Shown here: one piece after another, positions 15,791 to 23,982 of the stretch
How the letters are laid out: every line of letters begins with the position of its first letter
Numbering within the stretch: the first letter of the stretch is position 1
Assembly (NCBI GenBank): GCA_017441705.1
Contig: JAFRWU010000028.1
Coordinates: forward strand, 1 to 64,000
Length of the DNA: 64,000 nt
Direction: 5' to 3'
Source: Clostridia bacterium
GTDB lineage: Bacteria; Bacillota; Clostridia; Oscillospirales; QAMX01
The notes under the pieces: model-generated
What the model was told of the DNA's origin: nothing
The model's database searches: none
What the model saw: the letters and a program-made list of their open reading frames with translations, nothing else
Program-made: the position numbers and the translations under genes

Positions 15791-17302
15791 TCATTTTGCG
15801 CGGATGACGGGGATCAAAAGAAGTTTGCCGCCGGGAGCAGGATTTTCGGAATCAAGACCGTTTGCTTCGGCGATCAAAGCCGGTGAGGAATGCGTCCTCT
15901 TGGCAAGGGAGAAAAGCGATTCGTCCTCCTGCGGCGTAACGAGGCGGCAGGAGGGAAGATCCTCCTCCTCGGGGGCGCCGGTCTCCCATCCGGTGATGAG
16001 AGAAAGCTCGATTTCCTTCTCCGTCCGGATCCGGAACCGGATCGTTGCCTCGATCTCGCTTTTCCGCATGGCAGGTAGAGTGAACCGTGAAGCCGGGATC
16101 GAGGCGCATACGCTGACTTCCATATCCTCGCACGGCTGCTCGCGCCTGATGGGAAAGACCTTTTTCAGCGATCGTATCCGCCCTTCGGCGCTGTAAACGA
16201 ACTCCGTCTGAAGCGCCGTCTCAACGATCAGACGCCCGGCGCCGTTCCTGACGGCCATGACGGGAGCGAGCGTCGTGCGGAACAGGTGGATCGAATCGGG
16301 ATCAAAAGGAAATTCTATGGCGTCGAGAAAGCTTTCCTCGACCTCTTCTTCGGAAAGCTTCAGCGGAAAACGAAGGGTCTCCTGATTGAGCATGAGCTTC
16401 TTATTCAGTCCGTAAGCGTCTTCCACGTACCGGTAACTCGTCTTTCGGCAGCACTGAATCTGCGCTTCGGCTTCCAGGGAGACCGATAACGATCGCTTTC
16501 CCTCTTCACCGACGGGAGCCAAAGACAGCTTCCCGGGCAGAAGACGAACCGCTGTGACCGATTCCTCGTCCGCTTCATGGAGTTCGAAAACGCGGGTAAA
16601 GGGAAGCTCAAACTCGGCGCTTTCCGGGATCCCGCCGTCCGACAAAAAAGCGGCGCTGATCTTTGCGGAAGCGCGAACGACGATCTTTTCGTGGATGGTC
16701 TTGAACTCGGCGACCGACAGAGTGAAATCCTGGTATACTGCCGTGCCGAAGCCGGCCCCTGCGTTCAAAGCCAGATCGTCCTGAAGAGAAAACCTTTCAT
16801 CCATGACGGCGGTGCGGATCAGAAGCTCCTGCTCCGCATTTTTGGATACTACACCGTCTTCGGAAGGAGGAGCGTCACGGAAGTGTTCTGCGGAATAAAC
16901 CGTGAGCGACGACTGCAGAGACGCGGAGAACGAGAGCTTCCGGGAGTTGACGATATGGGCGTCCTTCTCCAAAAGAAAGACTTCTCCGCACGGAACGGCG
17001 CCTTCGCCGTATTCCAGCGAGCTTTTCATGGCAATGGGTATTTCAGCGGACAAAACGCGGCTTTCGCCGCCGTCGCCGAGAAAGAATGCCCAAAGCTCGG
17101 CGGAAGCGAGGATCGTCCAGACGCCGGAGGAACGTTCGTATCCTTTGATAACGGCGCGGCCCGAAACGGAAAGGATTTCTTCCGCATCGGGAAAACGATC
17201 CGGCAGAATGACGTCCAGAGTTTCTTCCGCACGGATCATGCTTTCATAAGAAGGAACGTAGCAGAGAAGCGATCCCTGCGCGCCGGTTGATTGGGGATCC
17301 AT
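15791..17302 (-). CDS. DUF3794 (SPOCS) and LysM domain protein, spore-coat type
   Basis: A 503-residue protein built of repeated DUF3794/SPOCS beta-rich domains (three can be placed, roughly residues 30-130, 180-280 and 330-430) and a C-terminal LysM peptidoglycan-binding module (about 453-500: DESLFSLAKRTHSSPALIAEANGL). No signal peptide or membrane segment. Proteins of this architecture are typical of Clostridia spore formers and are linked to the spore envelope; the sequence and adjacency to sigG fit. AGGAAG precedes the ATG at 17302. The exact role in assembly or germination is unknown. Confidence 0.82.
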   Translation of the reverse strand: MDPQSTGAQGSLLCYVPSYESMIRAEETLDVILPDRFPDAEEILSVSGRAVIKGYERSSGVWTILASAELWAFFLGDGGESRVLSAEIPIAMKSSLEYGEGAVPCGEVFLLEKDAHIVNSRKLSFSASLQSSLTVYSAEHFRDAPPSEDGVVSKNAEQELLIRTAVMDERFSLQDDLALNAGAGFGTAVYQDFTLSVAEFKTIHEKIVVRASAKISAAFLSDGGIPESAEFELPFTRVFELHEADEESVTAVRLLPGKLSLAPVGEEGKRSLSVSLEAEAQIQCCRKTSYRYVEDAYGLNKKLMLNQETLRFPLKLSEEEVEESFLDAIEFPFDPDSIHLFRTTLAPVMAVRNGAGRLIVETALQTEFVYSAEGRIRSLKKVFPIRREQPCEDMEVSVCASIPASRFTLPAMRKSEIEATIRFRIRTEKEIELSLITGWETGAPEEEDLPSCRLVTPQEDESLFSLAKRTHSSPALIAEANGLDSENPAPGGKLLLIPVIRAK

Positions 17303-17469
17303 GATATCTTCCTACTTTCTCCGCACAGGCAGTTTGCTGTCCGGTTCCGTGCGGCTGAACCGGGTGATTCTTCAGAAATCTATGCTGCGTCAGCAAAATT
17401 TATACCGGGATGGAACTAATCCTTCTCGTTTGCGTCATAATGGCATATCAGGTGAAAGGAGATAAAAAC

Positions 17470-18429
17470 ATGAAAAAGTGCCGTTATCTGATTCCTCTGG
17501 TTTTCCTTCTCGCGATTTCCCTCGTTCTCTCCGCCTGCTCCGGCAGCAATTACAGCAGAAGCGCGGACTCTGCCGCGTATGCTGAAGAGAGCTATTCCTA
17601 TGAAAACAAAGCGACAGACGGGTCCGGTAAGGTTTATACCAACGAAAGCGCCGTCAAAGAACGCATGCTGGTCTATGACGTCGACTATAACGTGGAATCC
17701 ACGACTTATGAGGTTTCCCGCAAGGCGCTGGAGAGCAAAGCCGTTGAGCTTGGCGGCTACATGTCTTCTTTCAACAGCCGTTCGGGAAGCACCGAGTCCG
17801 TATCCTATGTTTTCAGAATCCCCACCAAAAATCTGACGGCTTTCACCGACGCTATTGAGGCGCAGGGAAACGTTACGCACAAAAGCACCAGCGTTCAGGA
17901 TTATACCGACACCTATTACGACTATTCCACGGAAATCGAACTGCTCAAGACCGAGGAGCAGTATGTAAAAACCTACCTTGACGAAGCGACCGAAAGCTCG
18001 GAAAGAAGCAACCTGATCGAGCAGCTTCTGAGTATCCGCAGAGAGATCGCGCGTCTTGAACGGGAGAAGAACAATATCACCGACGTGGTCATGTACTCGA
18101 CCGTCACGGTGCATCTTTCCAACGTAGCTTCCTACAGCGACATCACGGTGGATTACGGCGATTCCCTGCGCGACGCGTTCTTCAAAGGCTGGGAAGGCTT
18201 CGCCGACGTGATGAAGGGCTTGCTCTATCTGGTCATCCTGCTGTCCCCGCTGATCGTGATCGCGCTGATTGTGGCGGCAGTCGTGATCCTGATCGTCAAG
18301 CTGACCGTCGGCAAAAACAAGAAAAAGAAAGCCGCAAAGGCAGTTCCGTCCCGTCCGGTCGGGATCGCTCCCCCGGTGCAGAATCAGGTCAATGCGGTTC
18401 CGCCCGCAGCTCCGGAAAACAAAAAATAA
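17470..18429 (+). CDS. DUF4349 domain lipoprotein
   Basis: A 319-residue lipoprotein: signal peptide with lipobox LVLSAC (cleavage before Cys at about residue 25), a DUF4349 domain (about 70-245) with a central coiled coil near 170-215 (RSNLIEQLLSIRREIARLEREKNN), then a C-terminal membrane helix (about 255-285) and a basic cytoplasmic tail. DUF4349 proteins have no assigned function. Having both an N-terminal lipid anchor and a C-terminal helix puts the domain on the outer face of the membrane. Start: ATG at 17470 with AAGGAGAT 7 nt upstream. Confidence 0.85.
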   Translation: MKKCRYLIPLVFLLAISLVLSACSGSNYSRSADSAAYAEESYSYENKATDGSGKVYTNESAVKERMLVYDVDYNVESTTYEVSRKALESKAVELGGYMSSFNSRSGSTESVSYVFRIPTKNLTAFTDAIEAQGNVTHKSTSVQDYTDTYYDYSTEIELLKTEEQYVKTYLDEATESSERSNLIEQLLSIRREIARLEREKNNITDVVMYSTVTVHLSNVASYSDITVDYGDSLRDAFFKGWEGFADVMKGLLYLVILLSPLIVIALIVAAVVILIVKLTVGKNKKKKAAKAVPSRPVGIAPPVQNQVNAVPPAAPENKK

Positions 18430-18448
18430 ACGTCCGAAAATCTCTTGA

Positions 18449-18476
18449 AGCGGGAGGCAAAACCTCCCGCTTTTTC
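18449..18476 (+). terminator. Terminator after the DUF4349 gene
   Basis: Stem AGCGGGAGG/CCTCCCGCT (18449-18457 with 18463-18471), loop CAAAA, followed by TTTTC. The next promoter starts at the following base. Confidence 0.93.
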
Positions 18477-18505
18477 TTGACGGGAAAGAATTGACGGAGT
18501 ATAAT
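18477..18505 (+). promoter_or_regulatory. sigma-A promoter of the glycosyltransferase gene
   Basis: TTGACG (18477-18482), 17 nt, TATAAT (18500-18505), placed directly after the preceding terminator. Confidence 0.8.
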
Positions 18506-18583
18506 GGGGTACCCTTAAGCGGAGGGGATGAATGTGCGCAGAGGGAAGGCCGTTCGCCGGATCCCGGAAAGAGGAACTGTGGC

Positions 18584-19915
18584 ATGGAAATCAAGGAAAA
18601 GCTTCGCGTCGTTCTATTGAACGATTCGTTTCCGCCCGTGATCGACGGAGTCGCCAACGTGATCCTGAATTATGCAAGGATCCTGACTGAACTCGGAATG
18701 GAAGTTATTGTGGCGACGCCCGAGTATCCCGGAGTGAAGGACGAGTATCCTTTTGAGGTGATCCGCTATAAAAGCATAGATACCACAAAGCTTGTCGGAT
18801 ATCGAACGGGATATCCGTTTGACGCGGAGACGCTTCACCGGATAGAAACCTTTATGCCGGATATCATCCACACCCATTGCCCGGTGGTTTCCGCCATTCT
18901 GGCAAGAGTGCTCAGAAAAATAACCGGAGCGCCGATGATATTCACTTACCATACGAAGTTTGACGTTGAGCTGTCCAAATACATCGAAAACGACGTGGTG
19001 CGTGACGCCGCGCGAAAACTGCTCATTGAGAATATAGCAGCTGCGGACGACGTCTGGGTCGTAAGCAGGGGAGCGGGGGAGAACCTGCTCGGCATGGGAT
19101 TCAACGGCAGATACACGGTCATGGAAAACGGCGTCGACTTTCCCAAAGGCGGCGTTACGGCAGAGGAAACGGATCGACTCGATCAGATCTGCCGGCTTCC
19201 GAAAGACGTCCCGGTCTATCTTTTTGTCGGGCGTATGATGTGGTATAAAGGCGTACGGTTGATTCTTGACGCGCTGAAAAAGCTCAGGGAAGAGCATCTG
19301 GATTTTCGTATGATCCTCATCGGAGACGGTGCGGAAAAAGAGGCAATGATCCGGTACGGAGAAGAAAGCGGCCTTTCGGATCGCCTGATCTTTACGGGAG
19401 CCGTAAGAGACAGAACCCTTCTGCGCACTTATTTTACCCGTGCAGACCTGTTCCTCTTCCCGTCAACGTTCGACACCAACGGGATCGTCGTCCGGGAAGC
19501 CGCAGCGTGCGGTCTTGCAAGCGTTCTGGTACGCGGAAGCTGTGCTGCGGAGGGAATAGAAGACGGGGTCAACGGGCTCCTTACGGAAGAAAATGCGGAT
19601 ATGATCGCAGAGACTCTTCTGCGGTACGGGAAGGACTTCGGCGCTATGAAAACGCTCGGAGAAAACGCCATGAACCAACTCTATATTCCGTGGCGAGCCA
19701 GCGTGGAACACGCGGTGAAAAGATACCGGGAGGTCCTGGAAATGGACAGCAGGGAAGAACTCCATAATTCCGACAATCGCCGTGAAAACTTTTTCAGCCT
19801 GATCCGGGATATTTATGAAAGAAACGAACACTTCCGTGAGCTCGGCGTGACGCTGTTCGAAAAAAGGGACGAGCTTCAGGAAAAATGGGAGGAGAGGATG
19901 GATCGTTATCTCTGA
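18584..19915 (+). CDS. Glycosyltransferase family 4
   Basis: A 443-residue GT-B glycosyltransferase of family 4. The N-terminal acceptor domain begins LRVVLLNDSFPPVIDGV, which is the usual nucleotide-fold entrance, and the C-terminal donor domain contains LFVGRMMWYKGV, FTGAVRD and the E-x7-E type segment around GIVVREAAACGLA. Family 4 enzymes transfer sugars from nucleotide-sugars with retention onto lipids or other sugars. The acceptor is unknown; the C-terminal 60 residues beyond the GT-B fold are charged and helical. The ATG at 18584 is chosen (GAAAGAGGA 8 nt upstream). Confidence 0.87.
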   Translation: MEIKEKLRVVLLNDSFPPVIDGVANVILNYARILTELGMEVIVATPEYPGVKDEYPFEVIRYKSIDTTKLVGYRTGYPFDAETLHRIETFMPDIIHTHCPVVSAILARVLRKITGAPMIFTYHTKFDVELSKYIENDVVRDAARKLLIENIAAADDVWVVSRGAGENLLGMGFNGRYTVMENGVDFPKGGVTAEETDRLDQICRLPKDVPVYLFVGRMMWYKGVRLILDALKKLREEHLDFRMILIGDGAEKEAMIRYGEESGLSDRLIFTGAVRDRTLLRTYFTRADLFLFPSTFDTNGIVVREAAACGLASVLVRGSCAAEGIEDGVNGLLTEENADMIAETLLRYGKDFGAMKTLGENAMNQLYIPWRASVEHAVKRYREVLEMDSREELHNSDNRRENFFSLIRDIYERNEHFRELGVTLFEKRDELQEKWEERMDRYL

Positions 19916-19918
19916 GGC

Positions 19919-19947
19919 TTGACAAAATCCGTATGATTTACTATAAT
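19919..19947 (+). promoter_or_regulatory. sigma-A promoter of the Gfo/Idh/MocA gene
   Basis: TTGACA (19919-19924), 17 nt, TATAAT (19942-19947): full consensus, starting just after the glycosyltransferase stop. Confidence 0.88.
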
Positions 19948-19998
19948 TATCACACGAAATCACGTTTATCGGCGCCTGATTAGAAAGGAGATCTCGAT

Positions 19999-20997
19999 AT
20001 GGAAAAAACAAAAGTGGCAATGATCGGCTGCGGCGGCCGCAACAAGGTGCATCTGGATAAGCTCACCGCGATTCCCGAAGTGGAATTCGTCGGCTTCTGC
20101 GACGTAGTACCGGAAAAGGCGGAGGCTTTCCGCGCCGTCGCCGGCGAAGGCAGGGTCTTTTCAAATCATACCGATCTCCTGAATTCGGTTGATCCCGACG
20201 TAGTCTATATTGCGGTTCCTCCGCATCAGCACGGCGCGATCGAATTTGCGGTCATTGAAAAAGGCTGTCATTTCATGGTGGAAAAGCCCATGGCGCTGGA
20301 GTATGAAACGGCGGAAAAAATCTGGAACGCAGCCAAGGCCAAAAACCTGATCACCGGCGTCGGTTTTCAGGATCGTTATCAGGATCTGACGATCCGGATG
20401 AAGGAATATCTGAAGGACCGTAAGGTCGGACTGGTACAGGCTGCGTGGATGGGCGGTATCCCGGGTGTTGCATGGTGGAGGACCCAGGCGACCTGCGGAG
20501 GTCAGATCGTGGAGCAGAACATTCATCTTTACGATCAGCTCCGCTATCTCTTCGGCGAAGTTAAGACGGTTTACTGCCGCGCCGAAAAAGGTATCGTCGA
20601 ACCGGACAGCGCAGAATACAATGTTCCCGGATACGATCTGGAGGATTACTCCTCCGCGGTTCTGACCTTTGAAAACGGCGTGATCGCCAACGTGTTCACC
20701 TCTTGCTATCATCGTCCGGGCTCTGTGACAGACAGCGGCATGACGGTATATGCAAAGAATGCGACCTTGAGATATAAACTGAGGAATTCGCTGGATATCA
20801 CGGATGAAACCGGGACTTACGAAACCATGCATCGCGGAGAAGAGCAGACCGGGATCATGGATCGCACCTTTATTGCGGCGATTCGTTCGGGAGATACTTC
20901 CGGGATCCTTTCTGATTACGGCGATGCTCTGAAATCGCTGAAGCTCGTTCTTGCCTGCAACCGGTCGATTGAGACGGGGAAGCCGGTTGAGCTTTGA
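19999..20997 (+). CDS. Gfo/Idh/MocA family oxidoreductase
   Basis: A 332-residue NAD(P)-dependent oxidoreductase. The N-terminal Rossmann fold starts VAMIGCGGRNKVH; EKPMALEYE carries the catalytic-type lysine of the EKP motif (about residue 95); the C-terminal alpha/beta domain follows, with GGQIVEQNIHLYDQLR containing the conserved histidine. Such enzymes oxidise or reduce sugars, inositols and sugar acids. Substrate unknown. AAAGGAGAT lies 8 nt before the ATG. The downstream L,D-transpeptidase gene starts 26 nt after the stop, so the two may be cotranscribed. Confidence 0.88.
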   Translation: MEKTKVAMIGCGGRNKVHLDKLTAIPEVEFVGFCDVVPEKAEAFRAVAGEGRVFSNHTDLLNSVDPDVVYIAVPPHQHGAIEFAVIEKGCHFMVEKPMALEYETAEKIWNAAKAKNLITGVGFQDRYQDLTIRMKEYLKDRKVGLVQAAWMGGIPGVAWWRTQATCGGQIVEQNIHLYDQLRYLFGEVKTVYCRAEKGIVEPDSAEYNVPGYDLEDYSSAVLTFENGVIANVFTSCYHRPGSVTDSGMTVYAKNATLRYKLRNSLDITDETGTYETMHRGEEQTGIMDRTFIAAIRSGDTSGILSDYGDALKSLKLVLACNRSIETGKPVEL

Positions 20998-21022
20998 CGG
21001 AAACAGCATACGGAGAAGAACC

Positions 21023-22588
21023 ATGCATAAACGAAAACTATTTGCAGCGGTTGCAGCGCTGCTTTTGACAGGGATGCTGTTGGCCTCCTGTGCGGCGGTG
21101 CACCCGGAAGTTCCGGATCCCTTGACCGGAAGCGAGAGTGAGTCTGAAAACACGGTATTCAACCCGACGGAGACTGCCGGTGAAACGCGTCTGCCTGAAA
21201 GCGAAGATCCGACGGGAGAAAATGAAACTGAAGAAGATGATCTCCCCAAAGAAATCACGCCGGTAGCAGAGCCTGAAACGGAAACCGTTCCGGAATCCGA
21301 AACGACGTCGGAAACGCAGAAAGCCTCCGAATCGGAAAAACCCAAGGAATCCGAGAAGAAGACCGAGAAAAGCACCGAAAAGAAGACTGAGAAGAGCACA
21401 GAAAAGAAGACCGAGAAGGGTACGGAAAAGAAGGCCGAGAAGGGTACGGAAAAGAAGGCCGATAAGAGTACGGAGAAGAGCACCGAAAAGAAATCCGACT
21501 CTCCGGCCAAGGAAACCGAAAAGAAACCAACGGCAACGGCAGAAAAGGACAGCAGCGGGAAGCCGAAGTACAAGTATTATCTGATCGTAGACCGTAAAGG
21601 GAATACCGTGACGGTATATACTTACGATGAGGACGGCAAGTATTCCAAGCCTGTCTTTTCCATGATATGCTCGACGGGAAGCGGTACGCCGAAAAAAGGC
21701 GTATACAATATCCGGAACACCAACTGCTATAAATGGCACGGTCTTTACGGACACGTATACGGTCATTACGTGACGCAGATCCGGGGAGATATCCTGTTCC
21801 ATTCGGTTCCGTACAGAAGGAACGGAGACAACGGCTCTTTGAAGTATGAAGAGTTCGATAAGCTTGGGACGTCCTGCTCCATGGGATGCGTCAGGCTGCA
21901 GGTCAAGGATGCGAAGTGGATCTACGACAACCGTAAAAACGTAAGCGGTGTGGAATTCACCAACACAGGCAGTACCGGGCCTTTGGGAAGACCTTCCGCC
22001 CCCAAGATTTCCGGGAATCAGGAATGCCGTGGCTGGGATCCCACTGACCCGGATCCCAACAATCCGTGGAAGAAGGGCGGAAAGGAAGAAGTCAAGGAAT
22101 CCGAAACGGTACCGGAACCTGTAACCGAACCGGTATCCGAGACCGAGAAACCGTCCGAGCCCGAAAAGACGTCCGAGCCTGAGAAGACGTCCGAGCCTGA
22201 GAAGACGTCCGAGCCTGAGAAGACGTCCGAGCCCGAAAAGACGTCCGAGCCCGAGAAGACGTCCGAGCCTGAAAAGACGTCCGAGCCCGAGAAGACGTCT
22301 GAGCCCGAGAAGACGTCCGAACCCGAGAAGACGTCCGAGCCCGAGAAGACGTCCGAGACCGAGAAACCGTCCGAGCCCGAAAAGACGTCCGAGCCTGAGA
22401 AGACGTCCGAGCCTGAGAAGACGTCCGAGCCTGAAAAGACGTCCGAGCCTGAGAAGACGTCCGAGCCTGAGAAGACGTCCGAGCCCGAAAAGACGTCTGA
22501 ACCCGAAAAGACGTCTGAACCCGAGAAGACGTCCGAACCCGAAAAGACGTCCGAGCCTGAAAAGACGTCTGAATCAAGTAACCCATAA
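21023..22588 (+). CDS. L,D-transpeptidase lipoprotein with long SEPEKT repeats
   Basis: 521 residues. Signal peptide with lipobox LLASCA; a charged Glu/Lys/Thr linker with about six 8-residue repeats (residues about 111-156); a YkuD L,D-transpeptidase domain (about 185-315) with catalytic-type His260 in FHSVPY and nucleophile Cys289 in SMGCVRL; then a C-terminal tail (about 372-515) made of 22 copies of SEPEKT and two SETEKP. YkuD enzymes make 3-3 cross-links in peptidoglycan or attach proteins to it. The tail is Pro/Glu-rich, extended and strongly charged, suited to spanning or lining the wall. Start: ATG at 21023 (GGAGAAG upstream). Confidence 0.88.
   Translation: MHKRKLFAAVAALLLTGMLLASCAAVHPEVPDPLTGSESESENTVFNPTETAGETRLPESEDPTGENETEEDDLPKEITPVAEPETETVPESETTSETQKASESEKPKESEKKTEKSTEKKTEKSTEKKTEKGTEKKAEKGTEKKADKSTEKSTEKKSDSPAKETEKKPTATAEKDSSGKPKYKYYLIVDRKGNTVTVYTYDEDGKYSKPVFSMICSTGSGTPKKGVYNIRNTNCYKWHGLYGHVYGHYVTQIRGDILFHSVPYRRNGDNGSLKYEEFDKLGTSCSMGCVRLQVKDAKWIYDNRKNVSGVEFTNTGSTGPLGRPSAPKISGNQECRGWDPTDPDPNNPWKKGGKEEVKESETVPEPVTEPVSETEKPSEPEKTSEPEKTSEPEKTSEPEKTSEPEKTSEPEKTSEPEKTSEPEKTSEPEKTSEPEKTSEPEKTSETEKPSEPEKTSEPEKTSEPEKTSEPEKTSEPEKTSEPEKTSEPEKTSEPEKTSEPEKTSEPEKTSEPEKTSESSNP
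21353..21490 (+). repeat. 24-bp coding repeat in the transpeptidase gene
   Basis: About five and a half tandem units of 24 bp encoding EKKTEKST and close variants (EKKTEKGT, EKKAEKGT, EKKADKST). Codons vary between copies. Confidence 0.85.
22136..22567 (+). repeat. 18-bp coding repeat with a 216-bp super-repeat
   Basis: Twenty-four units of 18 bp. Each half (22136-22351 and 22352-22567) is one SETEKP unit followed by eleven SEPEKT units, giving a 216-bp higher-order period. The first four units of the two halves are identical in DNA; later units differ at synonymous positions (CCC/CCT, GAA/GAG, TCC/TCT). Confidence 0.95.
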
Positions 22589-22693
22589 CTGCGAGATCCA
22601 GAGGATTGAGGAAGGAGCCGGATTTCTGATCCGGTTCCTGAATTCTGTGTATAGAAGCTTTTTTGAAAATCAGCGAAGATTTGATAAAACCCC

Positions 22694-22722
22694 TTGCAAT
22701 CTCATCCCTTCTGTGTTATAAT
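22694..22722 (+). promoter_or_regulatory. sigma-A promoter of tRNA-Val
   Basis: TTGCAA (22694-22699), 17 nt, TATAAT (22717-22722), 11 nt before the mature tRNA 5' end. Upstream, 22613-22645 forms a weak hairpin without U-tract after the transpeptidase gene. Confidence 0.8.
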
Positions 22723-22733
22723 ACATACCTGTT

Positions 22734-22810
22734 GGAGGCGTAGCTCAGCTGGTCAGAGCGCCTGCTTCACACGCAGGAGGTCAACGGTTCGAGCCCGTTC
22801 GCGTCCACCA
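22734..22810 (+). tRNA. tRNA-Val (CAC)
   Basis: 77 nt with encoded CCA. D-arm GCTC/GAGC, anticodon arm CCTGC-TTCACAC-GCAGG and T-arm AACGG/CCGTT are perfect. The acceptor stem GGAGGCG/CGCGTCC has a G-G mismatch at pair 4-69. A strong promoter and terminator flank it, so it is probably expressed. Confidence 0.87.
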
Positions 22811-22813
22811 GAG

Positions 22814-22842
22814 ATCCGGCCGTAATTCGGCCGGATTTTTTA
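22814..22842 (+). terminator. Terminator of tRNA-Val
   Basis: Stem ATCCGGCCG/CGGCCGGAT (22814-22822 with 22828-22836), loop TAATT, followed by TTTTTA. Between here and 22957 nothing further is seen. Confidence 0.93.
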
Positions 22843-22957
22843 TGCCGATCCACCCTGTCGGATTTGAATCGTTCCGGGCAAAGCTCGACTTTCCCTGCAG
22901 TTTCCGGAGGGAAGGATAGAACGACAGATTCTTTGTCTGCGGATCGTCCTGCGCGTC

Positions 22958-22986
22958 TTGACATTTGGAATGCTGTTTTTTATAAT
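22958..22986 (+). promoter_or_regulatory. sigma-A promoter of the glycyl radical enzyme operon
   Basis: TTGACA (22958-22963), 17 nt, TATAAT (22981-22986): full consensus. It suggests strong, possibly constitutive expression; no operator or riboswitch is evident between it and the first gene. Confidence 0.88.
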
Positions 22987-23054
22987 ACTGCTGACATACG
23001 GCCAAAGCAGTCGGCTGATTGACTGCCGAAGGAAGGAGGCGCCGTCACAAAGAG

Positions 23055-23951
23055 ATGAGCACGGGTATGATTTTCAATATTCAGCGTTTCTCGATCTATG
23101 ACGGACCCGGCGCGCGCACGACCGTGTTTTTCAAGGGCTGCAATCTGAAATGCAAGTGGTGCCATAACCCGGAATCCATTTCCGCAAAGCGTCAGCTGGA
23201 ATTTTACCCGGATAAGTGCATCGGATGCGGCAAGTGTTTCGAGGTATGCCCGCAAAAAGCGCACCGGATTGACGCGGACAGAGGGCACTACATAGACCGG
23301 AAGCAGTGTATCGCCTGTATGAAATGTGTGGATACCTGCTACGCGGAAGCTTTGACAGCCGTCGGCCAGGAAGTGACGGCAGAGTACGTCGTTAAATCCG
23401 TTTCCGCCGATATCCCGTATTATGAGCGCAGCGGCGGCGGAGTGACATACTCTGGCGGCGAATGCATGCAGCAGATAGACTTTCTTGCAGAGATCATGGC
23501 AGCGCTGCACAAAGAAGGCGTACATCAGGCGGTGGATACCGCAGGCAACCAACCTTGGGATCGGTTTGAAAGGATCCTTCCGTATACGGACGTCTTCCTG
23601 TATGACGTCAAAGCGGCAGACGCTGAAACCCACAGAAGACTCACCGGCGTATCCAATGAGCGCATACTGGAGAACCTGCGTAAGCTCGCTGCGACAGACA
23701 AGCGCGTATGGATCCGCATACCGTATATTCCCGGCTGCAATACGGAGGAGATGCCTGCCATTGCAGAGCTGCTCAGGGATATCCCGGTGGAAAAGATCGA
23801 AATTATGCCGTTCCATCGTCTGGGAGAAAGCAAATACAAGGCGCTTGATCTCGAGAATACCGGAACGATCTGCACGGTACCCAACGACGACGAGCTCGAA
23901 AAAACCGTGCGGGAATTCCGGCGCGCCGGTCTGAACGCATACCGAAGCTGA
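23055..23951 (+). CDS. Glycyl radical enzyme activase (radical SAM)
   Basis: A 298-residue radical SAM activase that installs the glycyl radical on its partner enzyme, encoded 31 nt downstream. The SAM cluster motif CNLKCKWC is at about residue 28. A ferredoxin-like insert has two 4Fe-4S motifs, CIGCGKCFEVC and CIACMKCVDTC, as in activases of non-PFL glycyl radical enzymes. GGVTYSGGE is the conserved SAM-binding stretch. The ATG at 23055 has a poor ribosome site near it; a strong GGAAGGAGG lies 15 nt away at 23031-23039, so the true start is uncertain and an alternative TTG at 23019 would precede that site. Confidence 0.92.
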   Translation: MSTGMIFNIQRFSIYDGPGARTTVFFKGCNLKCKWCHNPESISAKRQLEFYPDKCIGCGKCFEVCPQKAHRIDADRGHYIDRKQCIACMKCVDTCYAEALTAVGQEVTAEYVVKSVSADIPYYERSGGGVTYSGGECMQQIDFLAEIMAALHKEGVHQAVDTAGNQPWDRFERILPYTDVFLYDVKAADAETHRRLTGVSNERILENLRKLAATDKRVWIRIPYIPGCNTEEMPAIAELLRDIPVEKIEIMPFHRLGESKYKALDLENTGTICTVPNDDELEKTVREFRRAGLNAYRS

Positions 23952-23982
23952 ACACATACTGTCAGAAAAGAAGGTAGTTGCT

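Noticed and set aside
17416-18657. Antisense frame of 413 codons opposite the DUF4349 gene
   Set aside because: The plus-strand gene has signal peptide, lipobox, ribosome site and terminator; the antisense frame crosses that terminator and has no start context.
20161-21573. Antisense frame rich in Phe/Ser/Val opposite the oxidoreductase and transpeptidase genes
   Set aside because: Its low-complexity composition is the mirror of the Glu/Lys/Thr repeats on the plus strand; no initiation signal.
22136-22567. Regular 18-bp repeats that might suggest a CRISPR array
   Set aside because: Units are contiguous with no spacers, lie in frame inside a protein-coding gene, and vary only at synonymous positions; no cas genes nearby.
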